DNA from: Alphaproteobacteria bacterium
Lineage (GTDB): Bacteria > Pseudomonadota > Alphaproteobacteria > CALKHQ01
Reading direction: 5' to 3'
NCBI GenBank assembly: GCA_041396705.1
Contig: JAWKYB010000003.1
Location: 434,001 to 498,000 of the forward strand
DNA: 64,000 nucleotides
The translations under genes and the position numbers were made by a program. Under the pieces are notes generated by a model that saw nothing but the letters and a program-made list of their open reading frames with translations, did not search any database and was not told where the DNA came from. This document shows positions 16,696 to 25,866 of this stretch, one piece after another; position 1 is the first letter of the stretch, and every line of letters begins with the position of its first letter.

Positions 16696-17640
16696 TCAGA
16701 AGCTCGCGTCCGGCAGCGTCGCCTTCGAAGCCTCGAGCTGCTGCTTGATCGCCAGGTTGCGCACGGCGCGCTGCAGCTTGTCGAAGGCGCGCACCTCGAT
16801 CTGGCGCACCCGTTCGCGGCTGATGCCGTATTCGCGCGACAGGTCCTCCAGCGTGACCGGATTGTCGCTCAGCCGCCGCTGCACGATGATATGGCGCTCG
16901 CGCTCGGTCAGGTTGTCCAGCGCGGCATTCAGCATCTCGCGGCGCTGCTGCAGCTCCTCGCGATGGGCCAGCTCGGTTTCCTGGTCGTCGCTGTCGTCCA
17001 CCAGCCAGTCCTGCCACTCGCCCTCGGCGTCGGCGCGCAGCGGCGCGTTCAGCGAGTGGTCGGGGCTGGCCAGCCGCCGGTTCATGTTGACGACCTCTTC
17101 CTCCGACACGTTCAGCTTGTCGGCGATCTTCTTCACCCGCTCGGGGCTGAGGTCGCCCTCCTCATAGGCCCGCATCTGGCCCTTCAGCTTGCGCAGGTTG
17201 AAGAACAGCTTCTTCTGCGCCGCCGTGGTGCCCATCTTCACCAGCGACCAGCTGTGCAGGATGTATTCCTGGATCGCGGCGCGGATCCACCACATCGCGT
17301 AGGTCGCCAGGCGGAAGCCGCGCTCGGGCTCGAACCGCTTGACCGCCTGCATCATGCCGACATTGCCTTCCGAGATCAGCTCGGCCACCGGCAGGCCGTA
17401 GCCGCGATAGCCCATGGCGATCTTGGCGACCAGGCGCAGGTGACTGTTGACCAGCCGCGCGGCGGCTTCGGTGTCGCCCTGCTCGCGCCACTGCCTGGCC
17501 AGCATGTATTCCTCGTCCGCCTCCAGCATCGGGAACTGGCGGATCTCGTGCAGATAGCGGCTGAGGCTGCCCTCCGCGGTCAGCGCCGGCAGGTTCGACG
17601 TCGCCTGCGCGAACCGGTCTTCCCTATCCTCATCGGCCAT
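16696..17640 (-). CDS. rpoH: RNA polymerase sigma-32 factor RpoH
   Basis: Heat-shock sigma factor, 314 residues. Region 2 includes NLPALTAEGSLSRYLHEIRQ, LVNSHLRLVAKIAMGYRGYG, LISEGNVGMMQAVKRFEPE and TYAMWWIRAAIQEYIL. The diagnostic RpoH box appears as QKKLFFNLR. The C-terminal helix-turn-helix is VTLEDLSREYGISRERVRQIEVRA. The start at 17640 has GAGGAGG upstream; the frame extends further but codes only for a basic non-conserved stretch. rluD lies just upstream on the same strand, the standard alphaproteobacterial neighbourhood. Confidence 0.97.
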   Translation of the reverse strand: MADEDREDRFAQATSNLPALTAEGSLSRYLHEIRQFPMLEADEEYMLARQWREQGDTEAAARLVNSHLRLVAKIAMGYRGYGLPVAELISEGNVGMMQAVKRFEPERGFRLATYAMWWIRAAIQEYILHSWSLVKMGTTAAQKKLFFNLRKLKGQMRAYEEGDLSPERVKKIADKLNVSEEEVVNMNRRLASPDHSLNAPLRADAEGEWQDWLVDDSDDQETELAHREELQQRREMLNAALDNLTERERHIIVQRRLSDNPVTLEDLSREYGISRERVRQIEVRAFDKLQRAVRNLAIKQQLEASKATLPDASF

Positions 17641-17751
17641 GGTGCGGCCTCCTCTTCCCTCCGCGACGCCATGGCGCCGCGCTTCCGCATGCCTCGTCCA
17701 CGCCTCCACCGCCGATCATAGCCGATCGCGGCGGACGACGGGTAAATGCCG

Positions 17752-18816
17752 TCAACCGGCTTCGCCCAGTACTTCGACCAGGCGAACGAAATCGTCCGGC
17801 GCCTCGCGCACGAACGCCATGCGCGCGCCGCCGACCGGGTGGTCGAAGCCCAGCGTGCGCGCGTGCAGCGCCTGGCGCGCGAAGCCGTCGACCGCGACCC
17901 GCGCCGCCTCGTCCAGTTCCGCCCGGCGCCGGCGGTCGGCGCGGCCGTAGACCGGGTCGCCGACCAGCGGGTGGCCGATCGCGGTCAGGTGCACCCGGAT
18001 CTGGTGGGTGCGCCCGGTGTCGAGCCGGCAGTCGACCAGCGCCATAGCCGGCCCGGCCGGCGTCGGCGCCAGCAGTTGCGCCACCGCGTAGTGGGTTGTC
18101 GCCGGCTTGCCGCCCCGCGCCACGACCGCCATCTTCTGGCGGTTGCGCGGGCTGCGTCCGATCGCGCCCTCCACCGTGCCGCGGCGCGGGTTCGGCACCC
18201 CCCACACCACCGCGCGATAGGCCCGCTCGATGCTGTGCGCCGCGAACTGCGCCGCCAGCCCCTGGTGGGCCGCATCCGTCTTCGCCGCCACCATCAGGCC
18301 GGAAGTGTCCTTGTCGAGCCGGTGGACGATGCCGGGCCGCCGCACGCCGCCGATTCCCGACAGGCTGTCGCCGCAATGGGCCAGCAACGCGTTGACCAGC
18401 GTGTTGTCGCGGTTGCCGGGCGCAGGGTGGACCACCATGCCGGCCGGCTTGTTGACCACGATCAACGCCGCATCCTCATATACGACGTCGAGCGCGATTT
18501 CCTGCGCCAGCGGCCGGTCGTCGGCCGGTGCCGGCGGCACGATGCGAAAGGCCTCGCCGACACGGACACGGTAGGATACGTCGCACAGCGGCGCGTGCGC
18601 AGTGACCGGCGTCACCGCGCCCGCCGCGATCAGCGCCTGGATGCGGGTGCGCGACAGTCCGCCCGCCGCCTCCGCCAGCGCGCGGTCCAGCCGCTGGCCG
18701 GCCTGCGCCTGCCCGATCGTCACCAGGATGGGCTGGCCGTCCCGGTGCGCGGCGGGCACCCCCGCGACGCTGTGCTCATTCGTGGCCGACAGTCCGAACT
18801 CCATCCTGCCGCGCAT
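17752..18816 (-). CDS. rluD: Ribosomal large-subunit pseudouridine synthase (RluD/RluA family)
   Basis: Pseudouridine synthase acting on 23S rRNA, about 354 residues. An S4 domain is at residues 30-100 (GQRLDRALAEAAGGLSRTRI). The catalytic domain carries the active-site motif VHRLDKDTSGLM, preceded by VVNKPAGMVVHPAPGN and followed by CRLDTGRTHQIRVHLTAIGHPL. The adjacent rpoH fits RluD. An alternative start lies four codons downstream at 18804. It is divergent from a single-pass membrane protein gene. Confidence 0.93.
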   Translation of the reverse strand: MRGRMEFGLSATNEHSVAGVPAAHRDGQPILVTIGQAQAGQRLDRALAEAAGGLSRTRIQALIAAGAVTPVTAHAPLCDVSYRVRVGEAFRIVPPAPADDRPLAQEIALDVVYEDAALIVVNKPAGMVVHPAPGNRDNTLVNALLAHCGDSLSGIGGVRRPGIVHRLDKDTSGLMVAAKTDAAHQGLAAQFAAHSIERAYRAVVWGVPNPRRGTVEGAIGRSPRNRQKMAVVARGGKPATTHYAVAQLLAPTPAGPAMALVDCRLDTGRTHQIRVHLTAIGHPLVGDPVYGRADRRRRAELDEAARVAVDGFARQALHARTLGFDHPVGGARMAFVREAPDDFVRLVEVLGEAG

Positions 18817-18879
18817 ATGTGGTAACGCTGGCCCCCGATTGCCACAACAGCGGCCCCGGCCGCAACGAAGCGGAGCCGC

Positions 18880-19239
18880 ATGAGCCAGCCGAAACGCATG
18901 TCGCCGGCCGGCCTGCGTGCGATCAAGTTCGCGGTCTATGCCATGGCCGCACTGATCGTCGCCGGCATGGTCACCATCATCGTGACCCTGTTCAACCGCG
19001 CGTCGCGGTGGGGCGAATCCGACGAGCCGGAGAGCCCGCCGGCGGTGGAGACCGTGCGCCAGCGGCTGGAACTGGCCGAGGGCGACCGGATCGCCAGCGC
19101 CAGCCTGGACGGCGACCGCCTGCTGCTGGTGATCGACCGCGCCGGCGGCCATCAGGACGTGCTGGTGATCGACGCGCGCAGCGGCATCGTCGCCCTGGAT
19201 CTGACCGGCGGCGGCCTGGACCAGGGGGAACAGCCATGA
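18880..19239 (+). CDS. Single-pass inner-membrane protein (DUF6476-like)
   Basis: A 119-residue protein with one predicted membrane helix, roughly residues 14-37 (FAVYAMAALIVAGMVTIIV), a cytoplasmic basic N-terminus and a periplasmic tail. The tail contains IASASLDGDRLLLVI and DVLVIDARSGIVALDL, a beta-rich pattern. The stop overlaps the downstream threonine aldolase start (ATGA), suggesting coupled translation. DUF6476 is a tentative family call from the size and the helix-tail layout. No known function. Confidence 0.62.
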   Translation: MSQPKRMSPAGLRAIKFAVYAMAALIVAGMVTIIVTLFNRASRWGESDEPESPPAVETVRQRLELAEGDRIASASLDGDRLLLVIDRAGGHQDVLVIDARSGIVALDLTGGGLDQGEQP

Positions 19240-20276
19240 ACTTCTGCAGCGACAACGTCACGCCGGCGGCCCCGGAGGTGATGCAGGCGCTGATCGATGC
19301 CAACAGCGGCCCGTCGATGCCCTACGGCAACGACCCGCGCACGCAGGAGGCGGCGGACATGCTGCGCGCGGCGCTGGAGGCGCCGGCCGGCACGGCGGTG
19401 CACCTGCTCGGCACCGGCACCGCGGCCAACAGCCTGTCGCTCGGCCACATCGCGCCGGCCTATTCCGCCGTCATCTGCCATCAGAGCGCGCACGCCAACG
19501 TCAACGAATGCGGCGGGCCGGAGTTCTACAGCGGCGGCGCCAAGCTGCTCGGCCTGCCCGGGCCCGGCGGCAAGCTCGATGCCGAGGCAGTGGCGCGGGT
19601 GATCGCGCAGTTCGCCGACGGCGATCCCCACCACAGCCCGCCGCGGGCGCTGACCCTGACCAACGCCACCGAATACGGCGCGGTCTACACGCCGGACGAG
19701 GTCGCCGCGCTGGCTCGGGTCGCCCGCGCCGGCGGGCTGCGGGTGCACATGGACGGCGCCCGCTTCGCCAACGCGCTGGCGGCGCTGAACTGCGCGCCGG
19801 CCGACCTGACCTGGCGCGCCGGGGTGGACATCCTGTCGTTCGGCGCCACCAAGAACGGCTGCTTCGCCGCCGAGGCGGTGGTGATCTTCGACCCGGCCGC
19901 GGCGCGCGATTTCGAATTCCGCATCAAGCGCGCCGGCCATGTCTGGTCGAAGTCGCGCTTCGTCGCCGCCCAGCTCAAGGGCTATCTCGCCGACGGCAAC
20001 TGGCTGCGCTATGCCGGCCACGCCAACGCCATGGCGGCGCGGCTGGCCGACGGCCTGCAGGGGGCCGACGGCTGCGCGCTGATCGAGCCGCAGGTGACCA
20101 ACCAGCTGTTCGTGCGGATGGCGCCGGCGGTGCGTCGGCGCCTGCGCGACGCCGGCTACAGCTTCTACGACCTGCCCGGCGCCGGCGCGGACGTGATCCG
20201 CCTGGTCACCGCCCACGACACCCGGGTGGAGGACGTCGACGGCTTCGCGCGCACCGCCCGGCAGGCCGCCGCCTGA
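19236..20276 (+). CDS. ltaE: Low-specificity L-threonine aldolase
   Basis: PLP enzyme that splits L-threonine or L-allo-threonine to glycine and acetaldehyde, 346 residues. It begins MNFCSDNVTPAAPEVMQAL, has YGNDPRTQEA as in bacterial threonine aldolases, and the PLP lysine in DILSFGATKNGCFAAEAVV. The N-terminal SDN and HMDGARFANAL (Asp/Arg cofactor contacts) support it. The start overlaps the previous stop. In the cell it would supply glycine or drain threonine. Family membership is clear; exact stereospecificity is not. Confidence 0.93.
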   Translation: MNFCSDNVTPAAPEVMQALIDANSGPSMPYGNDPRTQEAADMLRAALEAPAGTAVHLLGTGTAANSLSLGHIAPAYSAVICHQSAHANVNECGGPEFYSGGAKLLGLPGPGGKLDAEAVARVIAQFADGDPHHSPPRALTLTNATEYGAVYTPDEVAALARVARAGGLRVHMDGARFANALAALNCAPADLTWRAGVDILSFGATKNGCFAAEAVVIFDPAAARDFEFRIKRAGHVWSKSRFVAAQLKGYLADGNWLRYAGHANAMAARLADGLQGADGCALIEPQVTNQLFVRMAPAVRRRLRDAGYSFYDLPGAGADVIRLVTAHDTRVEDVDGFARTARQAAA

Positions 20277-20316
20277 GACCGGTCGCGGCCTGAATTGCTG
20301 GCGCGGGCGGCGTCGG

Positions 20317-20685
20317 TCAGGGTCGCAGTGCCGATTGCGCCGCCGGCGCCGCATGGGACGCGGGCACCGCGCCGGCATTGACGCTGGTCCGCGTGACCGC
20401 CCAGCCTCCGGCGCCGGCCGGGACGAAGATGCAGGCCTCGTAGCCGGCGTCGCAGCGCAGCTCGGCGCCGTCGCGGAACCGGCAGACGGTGTGGTCGACC
20501 GCCTGGTCGGGCGCGTTGCTCCAGGACCCGCCGTTCTTCGCGCAGTAGGTCAGCGTTTCATAGGCGTCGCTGGCGGCATCGGGCGGCGGGGTGTTGGCGC
20601 CGGCCGGCTGCGTGCCGAGCGCGATGCCCAGCAGCGCGGCGCACAGCGGGACGGACGGAAGGGCGAAGCACAGGGACGTGCGCAT
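20317..20685 (-). CDS. Secreted Cys-rich hypothetical protein
   Basis: A 122-residue protein with signal peptide ending near ANTPP (residues 1-32). The mature part has YCAKNGGSW, VCRFRDGAELRCDAGYEACIFV and four cysteines that could form two disulfides; this resembles the cysteine-spaced DUF333 fold loosely. An Ala-rich C-terminal tail follows. The start at 20685 is the best-placed ATG after the basic start of the signal. Gap 20686-20902 contains nothing but a tRNA promoter. Function unknown. Confidence 0.62.
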   Translation of the reverse strand: MRTSLCFALPSVPLCAALLGIALGTQPAGANTPPPDAASDAYETLTYCAKNGGSWSNAPDQAVDHTVCRFRDGAELRCDAGYEACIFVPAGAGGWAVTRTSVNAGAVPASHAAPAAQSALRP

Positions 20686-20857
20686 GGGGTTTCTCCCGGA
20701 ATCCGGGTCTGCGCCCGCACGGCGAAAGGCGGACGGCGACCTCTGTCGCCTTCCCCGAAGCATGTCCCTGGCCGCAACCTGCCCGCCGATTGCGGCTTTT
20801 GCACGGCACCGACGCAGCGATCCCGGCCGAACAGATCAAGCGCCGCGGTCACGCCCC

Positions 20858-20886
20858 TTGATCTGCCCGGCTGGGATCGCTTATAT
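20858..20886 (+). promoter_or_regulatory. Promoter of tRNA-Glu
   Basis: TTGATC at 20858-20863 and TTATAT at 20881-20886, 17 bases apart, predict initiation about 10 bases ahead of the tRNA. Confidence 0.6.
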
Positions 20887-20902
20887 CCGGCCTACGCCAT
20901 TG

Positions 20903-20978
20903 GTCCCCTTCGTCTAGTGGCCTAGGACATCGCCCTCTCACGGCGAAAACAGGGGTTCGAGTCCCCTAGGGGACGCCA
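20903..20978 (+). tRNA. tRNA-Glu(CTC)
   Basis: A 76-nt cloverleaf: acceptor GTCCCCT/AGGGGAC, anticodon arm TCGCC-CTCTCAC-GGCGA with CTC, T-arm GGTTCGAGTCC, encoded CCA. A short GC hairpin (CGCCAGC/GCTGGCG) overlaps its 3' end and could help termination. Confidence 0.96.
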
Positions 20979-21070
20979 GCTTCGGCGCTGGCGGATATAT
21001 CGGGGAAATCAGCGCGTTGCGTTCGGCGGGCGGGAGCCTTCCGCTGCGGTGCGCCGCGTGCGCGTGCCGC

Positions 21071-22096
21071 TCAGTCGGTCGGGCGGGTCAGGTCGAGCAG
21101 GCCGACGGGGAAGCCGTTCTCGACCAGCGGGCCGATCGGCAGCGGCGTGCCCTCGGCGATCGGGCGCAGGCCTTCGGCCAGTTCCTGCACGCCGCCGGCC
21201 AGCATGTCGCGATCCGCATCGTGGGCAACCGGCCCGTCGCCGGCCAGATAGGCCTCGATCGCAGCCAGTTCCGGCTCGGACAGCGGGCGCGCGCCGGCGG
21301 GCGCGGCGGCGTGCTGCAGATAGACCCACGGGTTGGTCGCGGTCGGCAGGCCGGCCGGGTCGACGTCGACGAATCCGAGCGAGCCGGAGGCCGACAGCGG
21401 CGTGCCGCCGGCATAGGTGCCGGCGCTGGCGAACTGCCGGGCGGCGGCGATGGCGGCCGCGCCGGCGTCGTCCGCGAGCGGGACCATGGCGATCGGCACG
21501 ATGTCGAACGCGGTACCGAACAGGCCGGAGACGTGCAGCCCCAGCGCCGCGGCCTGTGTCGCGCCCGGCTGGATGCCGGGCTGGCTGAAGCCCCACAGCG
21601 CCAGCCGCTCGACCGGCTCGCGCTCCACGGCCAGCGTCAGGTTGAGGGTCAGCGGCGCATAGTCGAGACGCGCATCGGCGTGGGCGTCGGCCAGCGCGAA
21701 CACGCCGTCGCGGAACGGGTTGTCCGCGTCGTGCCGGTGGACCGTGGCGACCACGCTGCCGGTGACCGAGAAGGCGCCGTCGACGACCGTTTCGATCGTG
21801 CAATAGGGCGTGGATTCGCGGTCCGGCACCGGCGGCTGCCAGGCGCAGGCATCCATCTGGGCATAGACGATCACGCCCTCGCCCGAAACGCGGCCGTCGG
21901 CCGTCACCGTGACGGTGCCGTAGAGCGCCATCACCATGCCGGCGACGGCATTCTCCGGCGCGGCGACCTGCACCAGGCCGGCGAGCGGATAGACGATCTG
22001 CCGCCCCGCCTCCTCGGCGGCGGCATGCGACAGGGTCGCGGCGAGCAGCGCGGCGGCGGGCCAGAGGGGCCTGGCCGGACGGATCATCTGGTGCAT
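21071..22096 (-). CDS. Secreted hypothetical protein
   Basis: A 341-residue exported protein from the ATG at 22096, with GGAGA nine bases upstream. The signal peptide runs about residues 1-27 (PAAALLAATLSHAAA). The mature region contains VYPLAGLVQVAAPENAVAG and a long domain with four Cys/His-poor beta-type blocks, then IAEGTPLPIGPLVENGFPVG near the end. I recognise no family. It is convergent with tRNA-Glu and divergent from the TPR-like gene. Localisation by signal peptide only; role unknown. Confidence 0.6.
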   Translation of the reverse strand: MHQMIRPARPLWPAAALLAATLSHAAAEEAGRQIVYPLAGLVQVAAPENAVAGMVMALYGTVTVTADGRVSGEGVIVYAQMDACAWQPPVPDRESTPYCTIETVVDGAFSVTGSVVATVHRHDADNPFRDGVFALADAHADARLDYAPLTLNLTLAVEREPVERLALWGFSQPGIQPGATQAAALGLHVSGLFGTAFDIVPIAMVPLADDAGAAAIAAARQFASAGTYAGGTPLSASGSLGFVDVDPAGLPTATNPWVYLQHAAAPAGARPLSEPELAAIEAYLAGDGPVAHDADRDMLAGGVQELAEGLRPIAEGTPLPIGPLVENGFPVGLLDLTRPTD

Positions 22097-22392
22097 CGGC
22101 GAGTCTCCCGCGATCTTCCTGACACGGCTGGGACGACCGCACGACCGCCCCGGGGGCCATTCGACCACGCAGGGGTGACCGATTGCTTGACCGCGGGCGG
22201 CGCGTGCGAGTGAAGCAGAGCACGGAAATACGTCCCTGCGATGGCCGGCGCGGGGTCATCCGATGGCATGCGCAGCCGGCCGCCGGGCGAAGCGCCAAGC
22301 GCATGGCGAATATGAACAATTTGGAGGATTGCGGCGACCCACGAGTATGAGTCAGCATCGCGGCTGGCCGTTTCACCGGGGGGCGAAGGCCG
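22097..22392. other. Gene-free divergent intergenic region
   Basis: About 296 bases between the divergent secreted protein gene and the TPR-like gene. It contains no open frame with support, and no clear promoter, hairpin or operator that I could find. Confidence 0.5.
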
Positions 22393-22875
22393 ATGGGGGA
22401 AGAGTTCGACGACGCGGACCGGCGGTTCGCGATCGCGTTCAACAACGAAGTCTGGGACCTGCTGGCGAAGCCGCGCCGCAGCGCCGCGGAAGACAGCCGC
22501 ATGGTGCATGCCGCCCATGCGTCGTGCATCCACTGGCTCAGCGCCGGCACGCCGGTGCACCACCAGCGCGCGCTGTGGCTGCTGTCGCGGGTCTATGCGG
22601 AGCTCGGCAACGCCGCGGAGGCCAAGCGCTATGCCGCCCAGTGCGCTGCGCTGACCGAACGGGCGCGCGACCTGCTGGCGCCGTTCGACCTGGCCTATGC
22701 CATGGAGGCGCTGGCCCGCGCCCATGCGGTCGCCGGCGAGGTCGAGCAGGCGTTGCGCAACCGCCGCGACGCGGTGGCGCTGGCCGAGGCGGTGGAGGAC
22801 GAGGAGGCGCGCGCGCTGACCCTGGACGACATCCGCAGCGGCAACTGGGGCGCGCTGGAGAAGGAACACGCCTGA
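22393..22875 (+). CDS. TPR-like helical hypothetical protein
   Basis: A 160-residue acidic, wholly helical protein without a signal. Paired helices recur: RALWLLSRVYAELGNAAEAKRYAAQCAALTE and AYAMEALARAHAVAGEVEQALRNR, with the Ala/Gly/Tyr spacing of tetratricopeptide repeats (quoted parts are continuous helices, not exact repeats). The C-terminus LTLDDIRSGNWGALEK is less typical. It probably binds a protein partner. The stop is six bases from that of the convergent MFS gene. Confidence 0.62.
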   Translation: MGEEFDDADRRFAIAFNNEVWDLLAKPRRSAAEDSRMVHAAHASCIHWLSAGTPVHHQRALWLLSRVYAELGNAAEAKRYAAQCAALTERARDLLAPFDLAYAMEALARAHAVAGEVEQALRNRRDAVALAEAVEDEEARALTLDDIRSGNWGALEKEHA

Positions 22876-22881
22876 GGCCGG

Positions 22882-24309
22882 CTAGCCGCGCGTGCCCCGG
22901 CCCTCCGGGTGGCCGGGCGCGGCGGCGATGGTGTGGCCGGAGACCTCGGCGCCGGCGTCCGGCGCCAGCCGGGCGAAGATCAGGGCGGACAGGGTCGACA
23001 GCACCGCCACGACGATGAAGCCGGCGGCGAAATCCGGCGTCGCCAGCGCCGTCGCGCCGCGGGCCGCCTGGCTCACCTCCAGCACCGTCGCGGCAAGGGC
23101 GACGCCGGCGGCCAGCGCCACCTGCTGCACCACCGCGTTGAACGAGGTCGCCCGGCTCATCCGCGGCGCGTCGATGTCGGCATAGGCCAGCGCGTTCAGG
23201 CTGGTGAACTGCAGCGAGCGGAAGAAGCCGCCGGCCAGCAGCACCGCCAGGATCAGCAGCACAGGCGTGCTCGGCACGAAGGCGGCGACCGCGGCCAGCA
23301 GCACGCCGCTGAGCAGGGTGTTGACCAGCAGCACCTGGCGGAAGCCGAACCGGCGCAGGATCGGCGCCGCGGTCAGCTTCATCGCCAGCGCGCCGGCCGC
23401 CGACACGAAGGTCAGCGAGCCGGACGCGAACGGCGTCAGCCCGAAGCCGAGCTGCAGCATCAGCGGCAGCATGAACGGGATCGCGCCGATGCCGACGCGG
23501 AACAGCGTGCCGCCGACCACCGATATCCGGAAGGTCGTCACCTGCAGCAGGGCGAGGTCGATCAGCGGGTGCGGCGAGCGGCGGGCGTGCAGGACATACA
23601 GCGCCACCAGCGCCAGCCCGAACGCGACCAGGCCCTCGGCGCCCGGCTCCGGCAGCACGTCGCGGCCGACCAGGGTGAAGCCGAAGATCAGGGCCGACAG
23701 CCCGAGCCCGGACAGCAGGAAGCCGAGCCAGTCCATCGGCCGGGCCTCGTAGCCCTGGATCGGCGGGATCAGCAGGGTGGCCAGCACGATGCCGGCCAGC
23801 CCGATCGGCACGTTCAGCCAGAAGATCCAGCGCCAGTGATAGTAGGTGGTGATGAACCCGCCCAGCGGCGGGCCCAGCATCGGCGCGACCAGCGCCGGCA
23901 CGGTCAGCCAGGCCATGGCGGCGACCAGCGCCCGCTTCTCGACGACGCGCAGCACGATCAGCCGCCCGATCGGCACCATCATCGCCCCGCCGACGCCCTG
24001 GCCGAAGCGCGCGGCGACCAGGCCGAACAGGCTGTCGGCCATGGCGCAGCCGATCGACGCCACGGTGAACACCGCGATGGCGGCGCGGAACACGCCGCGG
24101 GCGCCGAAACGGTCGGCGCACCAGCCGCTGACCGGGATGAAGATCGCCAGCGACACCAGATAGGCGGTGAAGGCGAGCTTGAGGATGATCGGGTCGACGC
24201 CCAGGTCCGCCGCGATCGCCGGCAGCGACGTCGCGATCACGGTCGAATCCAGGTTCTCCATGAACAGCGCCGTGGCGATGACGAGCGTGGTGACGCGGAC
24301 GCTGGCCAT
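22882..24309 (-). CDS. DHA2-type MFS drug/metabolite exporter
   Basis: Multi-spanning proton-coupled exporter, 475 residues. Motif D-type start is FMENLDSTVIATSLPAIAAD, typical for the EmrB/QacA group. Motif A lies after helix 2 as GWCADRFGARGVFRAAI. Motif C equivalent is LVAPMLGPPLGGFI. Length suits 14 membrane segments. No HlyD adaptor or regulator gene is adjacent, so the substrate is open. A GFA-family gene ends 53 bases upstream on the same strand and may be co-transcribed. Confidence 0.87.
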   Translation of the reverse strand: MASVRVTTLVIATALFMENLDSTVIATSLPAIAADLGVDPIILKLAFTAYLVSLAIFIPVSGWCADRFGARGVFRAAIAVFTVASIGCAMADSLFGLVAARFGQGVGGAMMVPIGRLIVLRVVEKRALVAAMAWLTVPALVAPMLGPPLGGFITTYYHWRWIFWLNVPIGLAGIVLATLLIPPIQGYEARPMDWLGFLLSGLGLSALIFGFTLVGRDVLPEPGAEGLVAFGLALVALYVLHARRSPHPLIDLALLQVTTFRISVVGGTLFRVGIGAIPFMLPLMLQLGFGLTPFASGSLTFVSAAGALAMKLTAAPILRRFGFRQVLLVNTLLSGVLLAAVAAFVPSTPVLLILAVLLAGGFFRSLQFTSLNALAYADIDAPRMSRATSFNAVVQQVALAAGVALAATVLEVSQAARGATALATPDFAAGFIVVAVLSTLSALIFARLAPDAGAEVSGHTIAAAPGHPEGRGTRG

Positions 24310-24362
24310 CGCGGGTCAGGGCGCCGCCGGCGCCGCGGGCGGGCGGTGCGCCGCCACGCCGC

Positions 24363-24842
24363 TCAGTCCGCCGTGTCGCGGTCGGGGTGCTGGAAGCTCT
24401 TCAGGCCGGCCATCCGCTCCGGCGGCACGTCGCCCTCGGTGGTCGATTCCGGCAGGCCGTGCAGGGCGGCGAAATAGGGCACGCGGCTCTCCACCCCGTA
24501 CTGGCGTGCGGGCACCACCGCCGACGGGTCGTCCAGGCTGCCCAGCGCGATGTCGATGGCGTCGCGGTCGATATAGCGGAAGGTCAGCGGCGTGCCGCAT
24601 TCCGGGCAGAAGCCGCGCTCGACCAGGGCCGAGCTGGCGAACCGCTTCGGCTCGGTCCGGGTCCAGGCGATGTCGGCCAACGCCACCTCCGCCAGCGGCG
24701 CGAAGAACGAGCCGAACGCCTTCTGGCACATGCGGCAGTGGCAGATGTGCGGACCGGACGGCACCGCATAGAGCGCGTAGCGGACGGCGCCGCACTGGCA
24801 GCCGCCGGTCAGCACCGGTGCGCGGGCTTCGCTGTCGTTCAT
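24363..24842 (-). CDS. GFA family zinc protein (glutathione-dependent formaldehyde-activating fold)
   Basis: A 159-residue protein with three Zn-cysteine clusters: GGCQCGAVRYAL, CHCRMCQKAFGSFFA and FCPECGTPLTFRY. These define the GFA/CENP-V fold. Founding members were proposed to bind formaldehyde-glutathione, but most paralogues have unproven roles. It sits between nudC and an MFS exporter on the same strand. The start at 24842 fits the Cys pattern. Function is inferred only to fold level. Confidence 0.87.
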   Translation of the reverse strand: MNDSEARAPVLTGGCQCGAVRYALYAVPSGPHICHCRMCQKAFGSFFAPLAEVALADIAWTRTEPKRFASSALVERGFCPECGTPLTFRYIDRDAIDIALGSLDDPSAVVPARQYGVESRVPYFAALHGLPESTTEGDVPPERMAGLKSFQHPDRDTAD

Positions 24843-24884
24843 CGGTCAAGCTCCCGTCGGTTCGGTCCCGGCGCGGCGGCGGGT

Positions 24885-25805
24885 TCAGCCCAGCGCCATC
24901 CAGTCCTCGACCAGCCGGCGGGCGATGGAGTCCAGCCGCGGCAGGCGGAAGGTCTCGTCCTCCGGCGAGGCCTGCAGCGCGGCCCGGTCGTACCAGCGCG
25001 CGTCCTCCAGCTCGTGCGGGTCGACCCGGATCTCTGTGGTCGCCGCCCGCGCCCAGAAGCCGAGCATGATCGACGACGGGAACGGCCAGGGCTGGGAGGA
25101 ATGATAGTGCACCTCGGTGACGCGCACGCCGATCTCCTCATAGACCTCGCGGGCGACCGCGTCCTCCAGGCTCTCGCCCGGCTCGACGAATCCGGCCAGC
25201 ACCGAATGCATGCCGGGCGGCCACACCTTCTGGCGGCCCAGCACGATGCGGTCGCCGTCGTGCACCAGCATGATCACCGCCGGGTCGGTCCGCGGGAAGT
25301 GCTGGATGCCGCAGGCGGCGCCGGTGCACTGGCGCACATGCCCGGCCTGGCCGCTGCGCGTCGGCGCGCCGCAGGCGCCGCAGAAGCGGTGGCGCTGGTG
25401 CCAGTAGGCCATGGCGCGGGCATAGGCTAGGATCGCGCCGTCCTCGGCGCCGAGCAGCGGCCCGACGGCGCGCAGGTCGCGATAGGCGGCCTCGTGGTGG
25501 CCGGGCTCGTCCGGCGCATGCTGTGACAGGTCGACGGCGAAATAGGCGGCGCGGCTGAACTCGCCGAGGAACACCGGCTCGGCCCCGGCGTCGAGCCACA
25601 TCCGCACCTCGGTCAGCGACCAGTGCACCGGCATCGGCATCGGCTGCTCGCGGATCAGGTTGCGGTCGCGCCACACCGGCACGAACCGCGCGGCGGGGTC
25701 GGCCAGCCGCTCGGTCAGCCAGGCCTCGTCGCTGCGGCGGTCGTGGCGGCGGTCGAGCGGGTTGCCGGCATAGGCGTTCGGGCGCGAGGGAATCGGGCGG
25801 ACCAT
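24885..25805 (-). CDS. nudC: NAD(+)/NADH diphosphatase NudC
   Basis: Nudix hydrolase of 306 residues that cleaves NADH to NMNH and AMP (and decaps NAD-RNA in E. coli). It has the zinc ribbon FCGACGAPTRSG...QCTGAACG, the nudix box GFVEPGESLEDAVAREVYEE, and the NudC hallmark SQPWPFPSSIMLGF. An in-frame ATG 12 codons upstream (25841) is possible. It precedes the GFA gene with a 42-base gap. Confidence 0.93.
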   Translation of the reverse strand: MVRPIPSRPNAYAGNPLDRRHDRRSDEAWLTERLADPAARFVPVWRDRNLIREQPMPMPVHWSLTEVRMWLDAGAEPVFLGEFSRAAYFAVDLSQHAPDEPGHHEAAYRDLRAVGPLLGAEDGAILAYARAMAYWHQRHRFCGACGAPTRSGQAGHVRQCTGAACGIQHFPRTDPAVIMLVHDGDRIVLGRQKVWPPGMHSVLAGFVEPGESLEDAVAREVYEEIGVRVTEVHYHSSQPWPFPSSIMLGFWARAATTEIRVDPHELEDARWYDRAALQASPEDETFRLPRLDSIARRLVEDWMALG

Positions 25806-25866
25806 GGGCGGATCATAGGCGCTCGCCGCCGCCGGCGCCATCGCGGGCGCGGTGGCCGCGGTGCCG

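Noticed and set aside
17641..17709. A longer RpoH N-terminus from 17709
   Set aside because: The extra 23 residues are basic and not family-like; the ATG at 17640 has GAGGAGG upstream.
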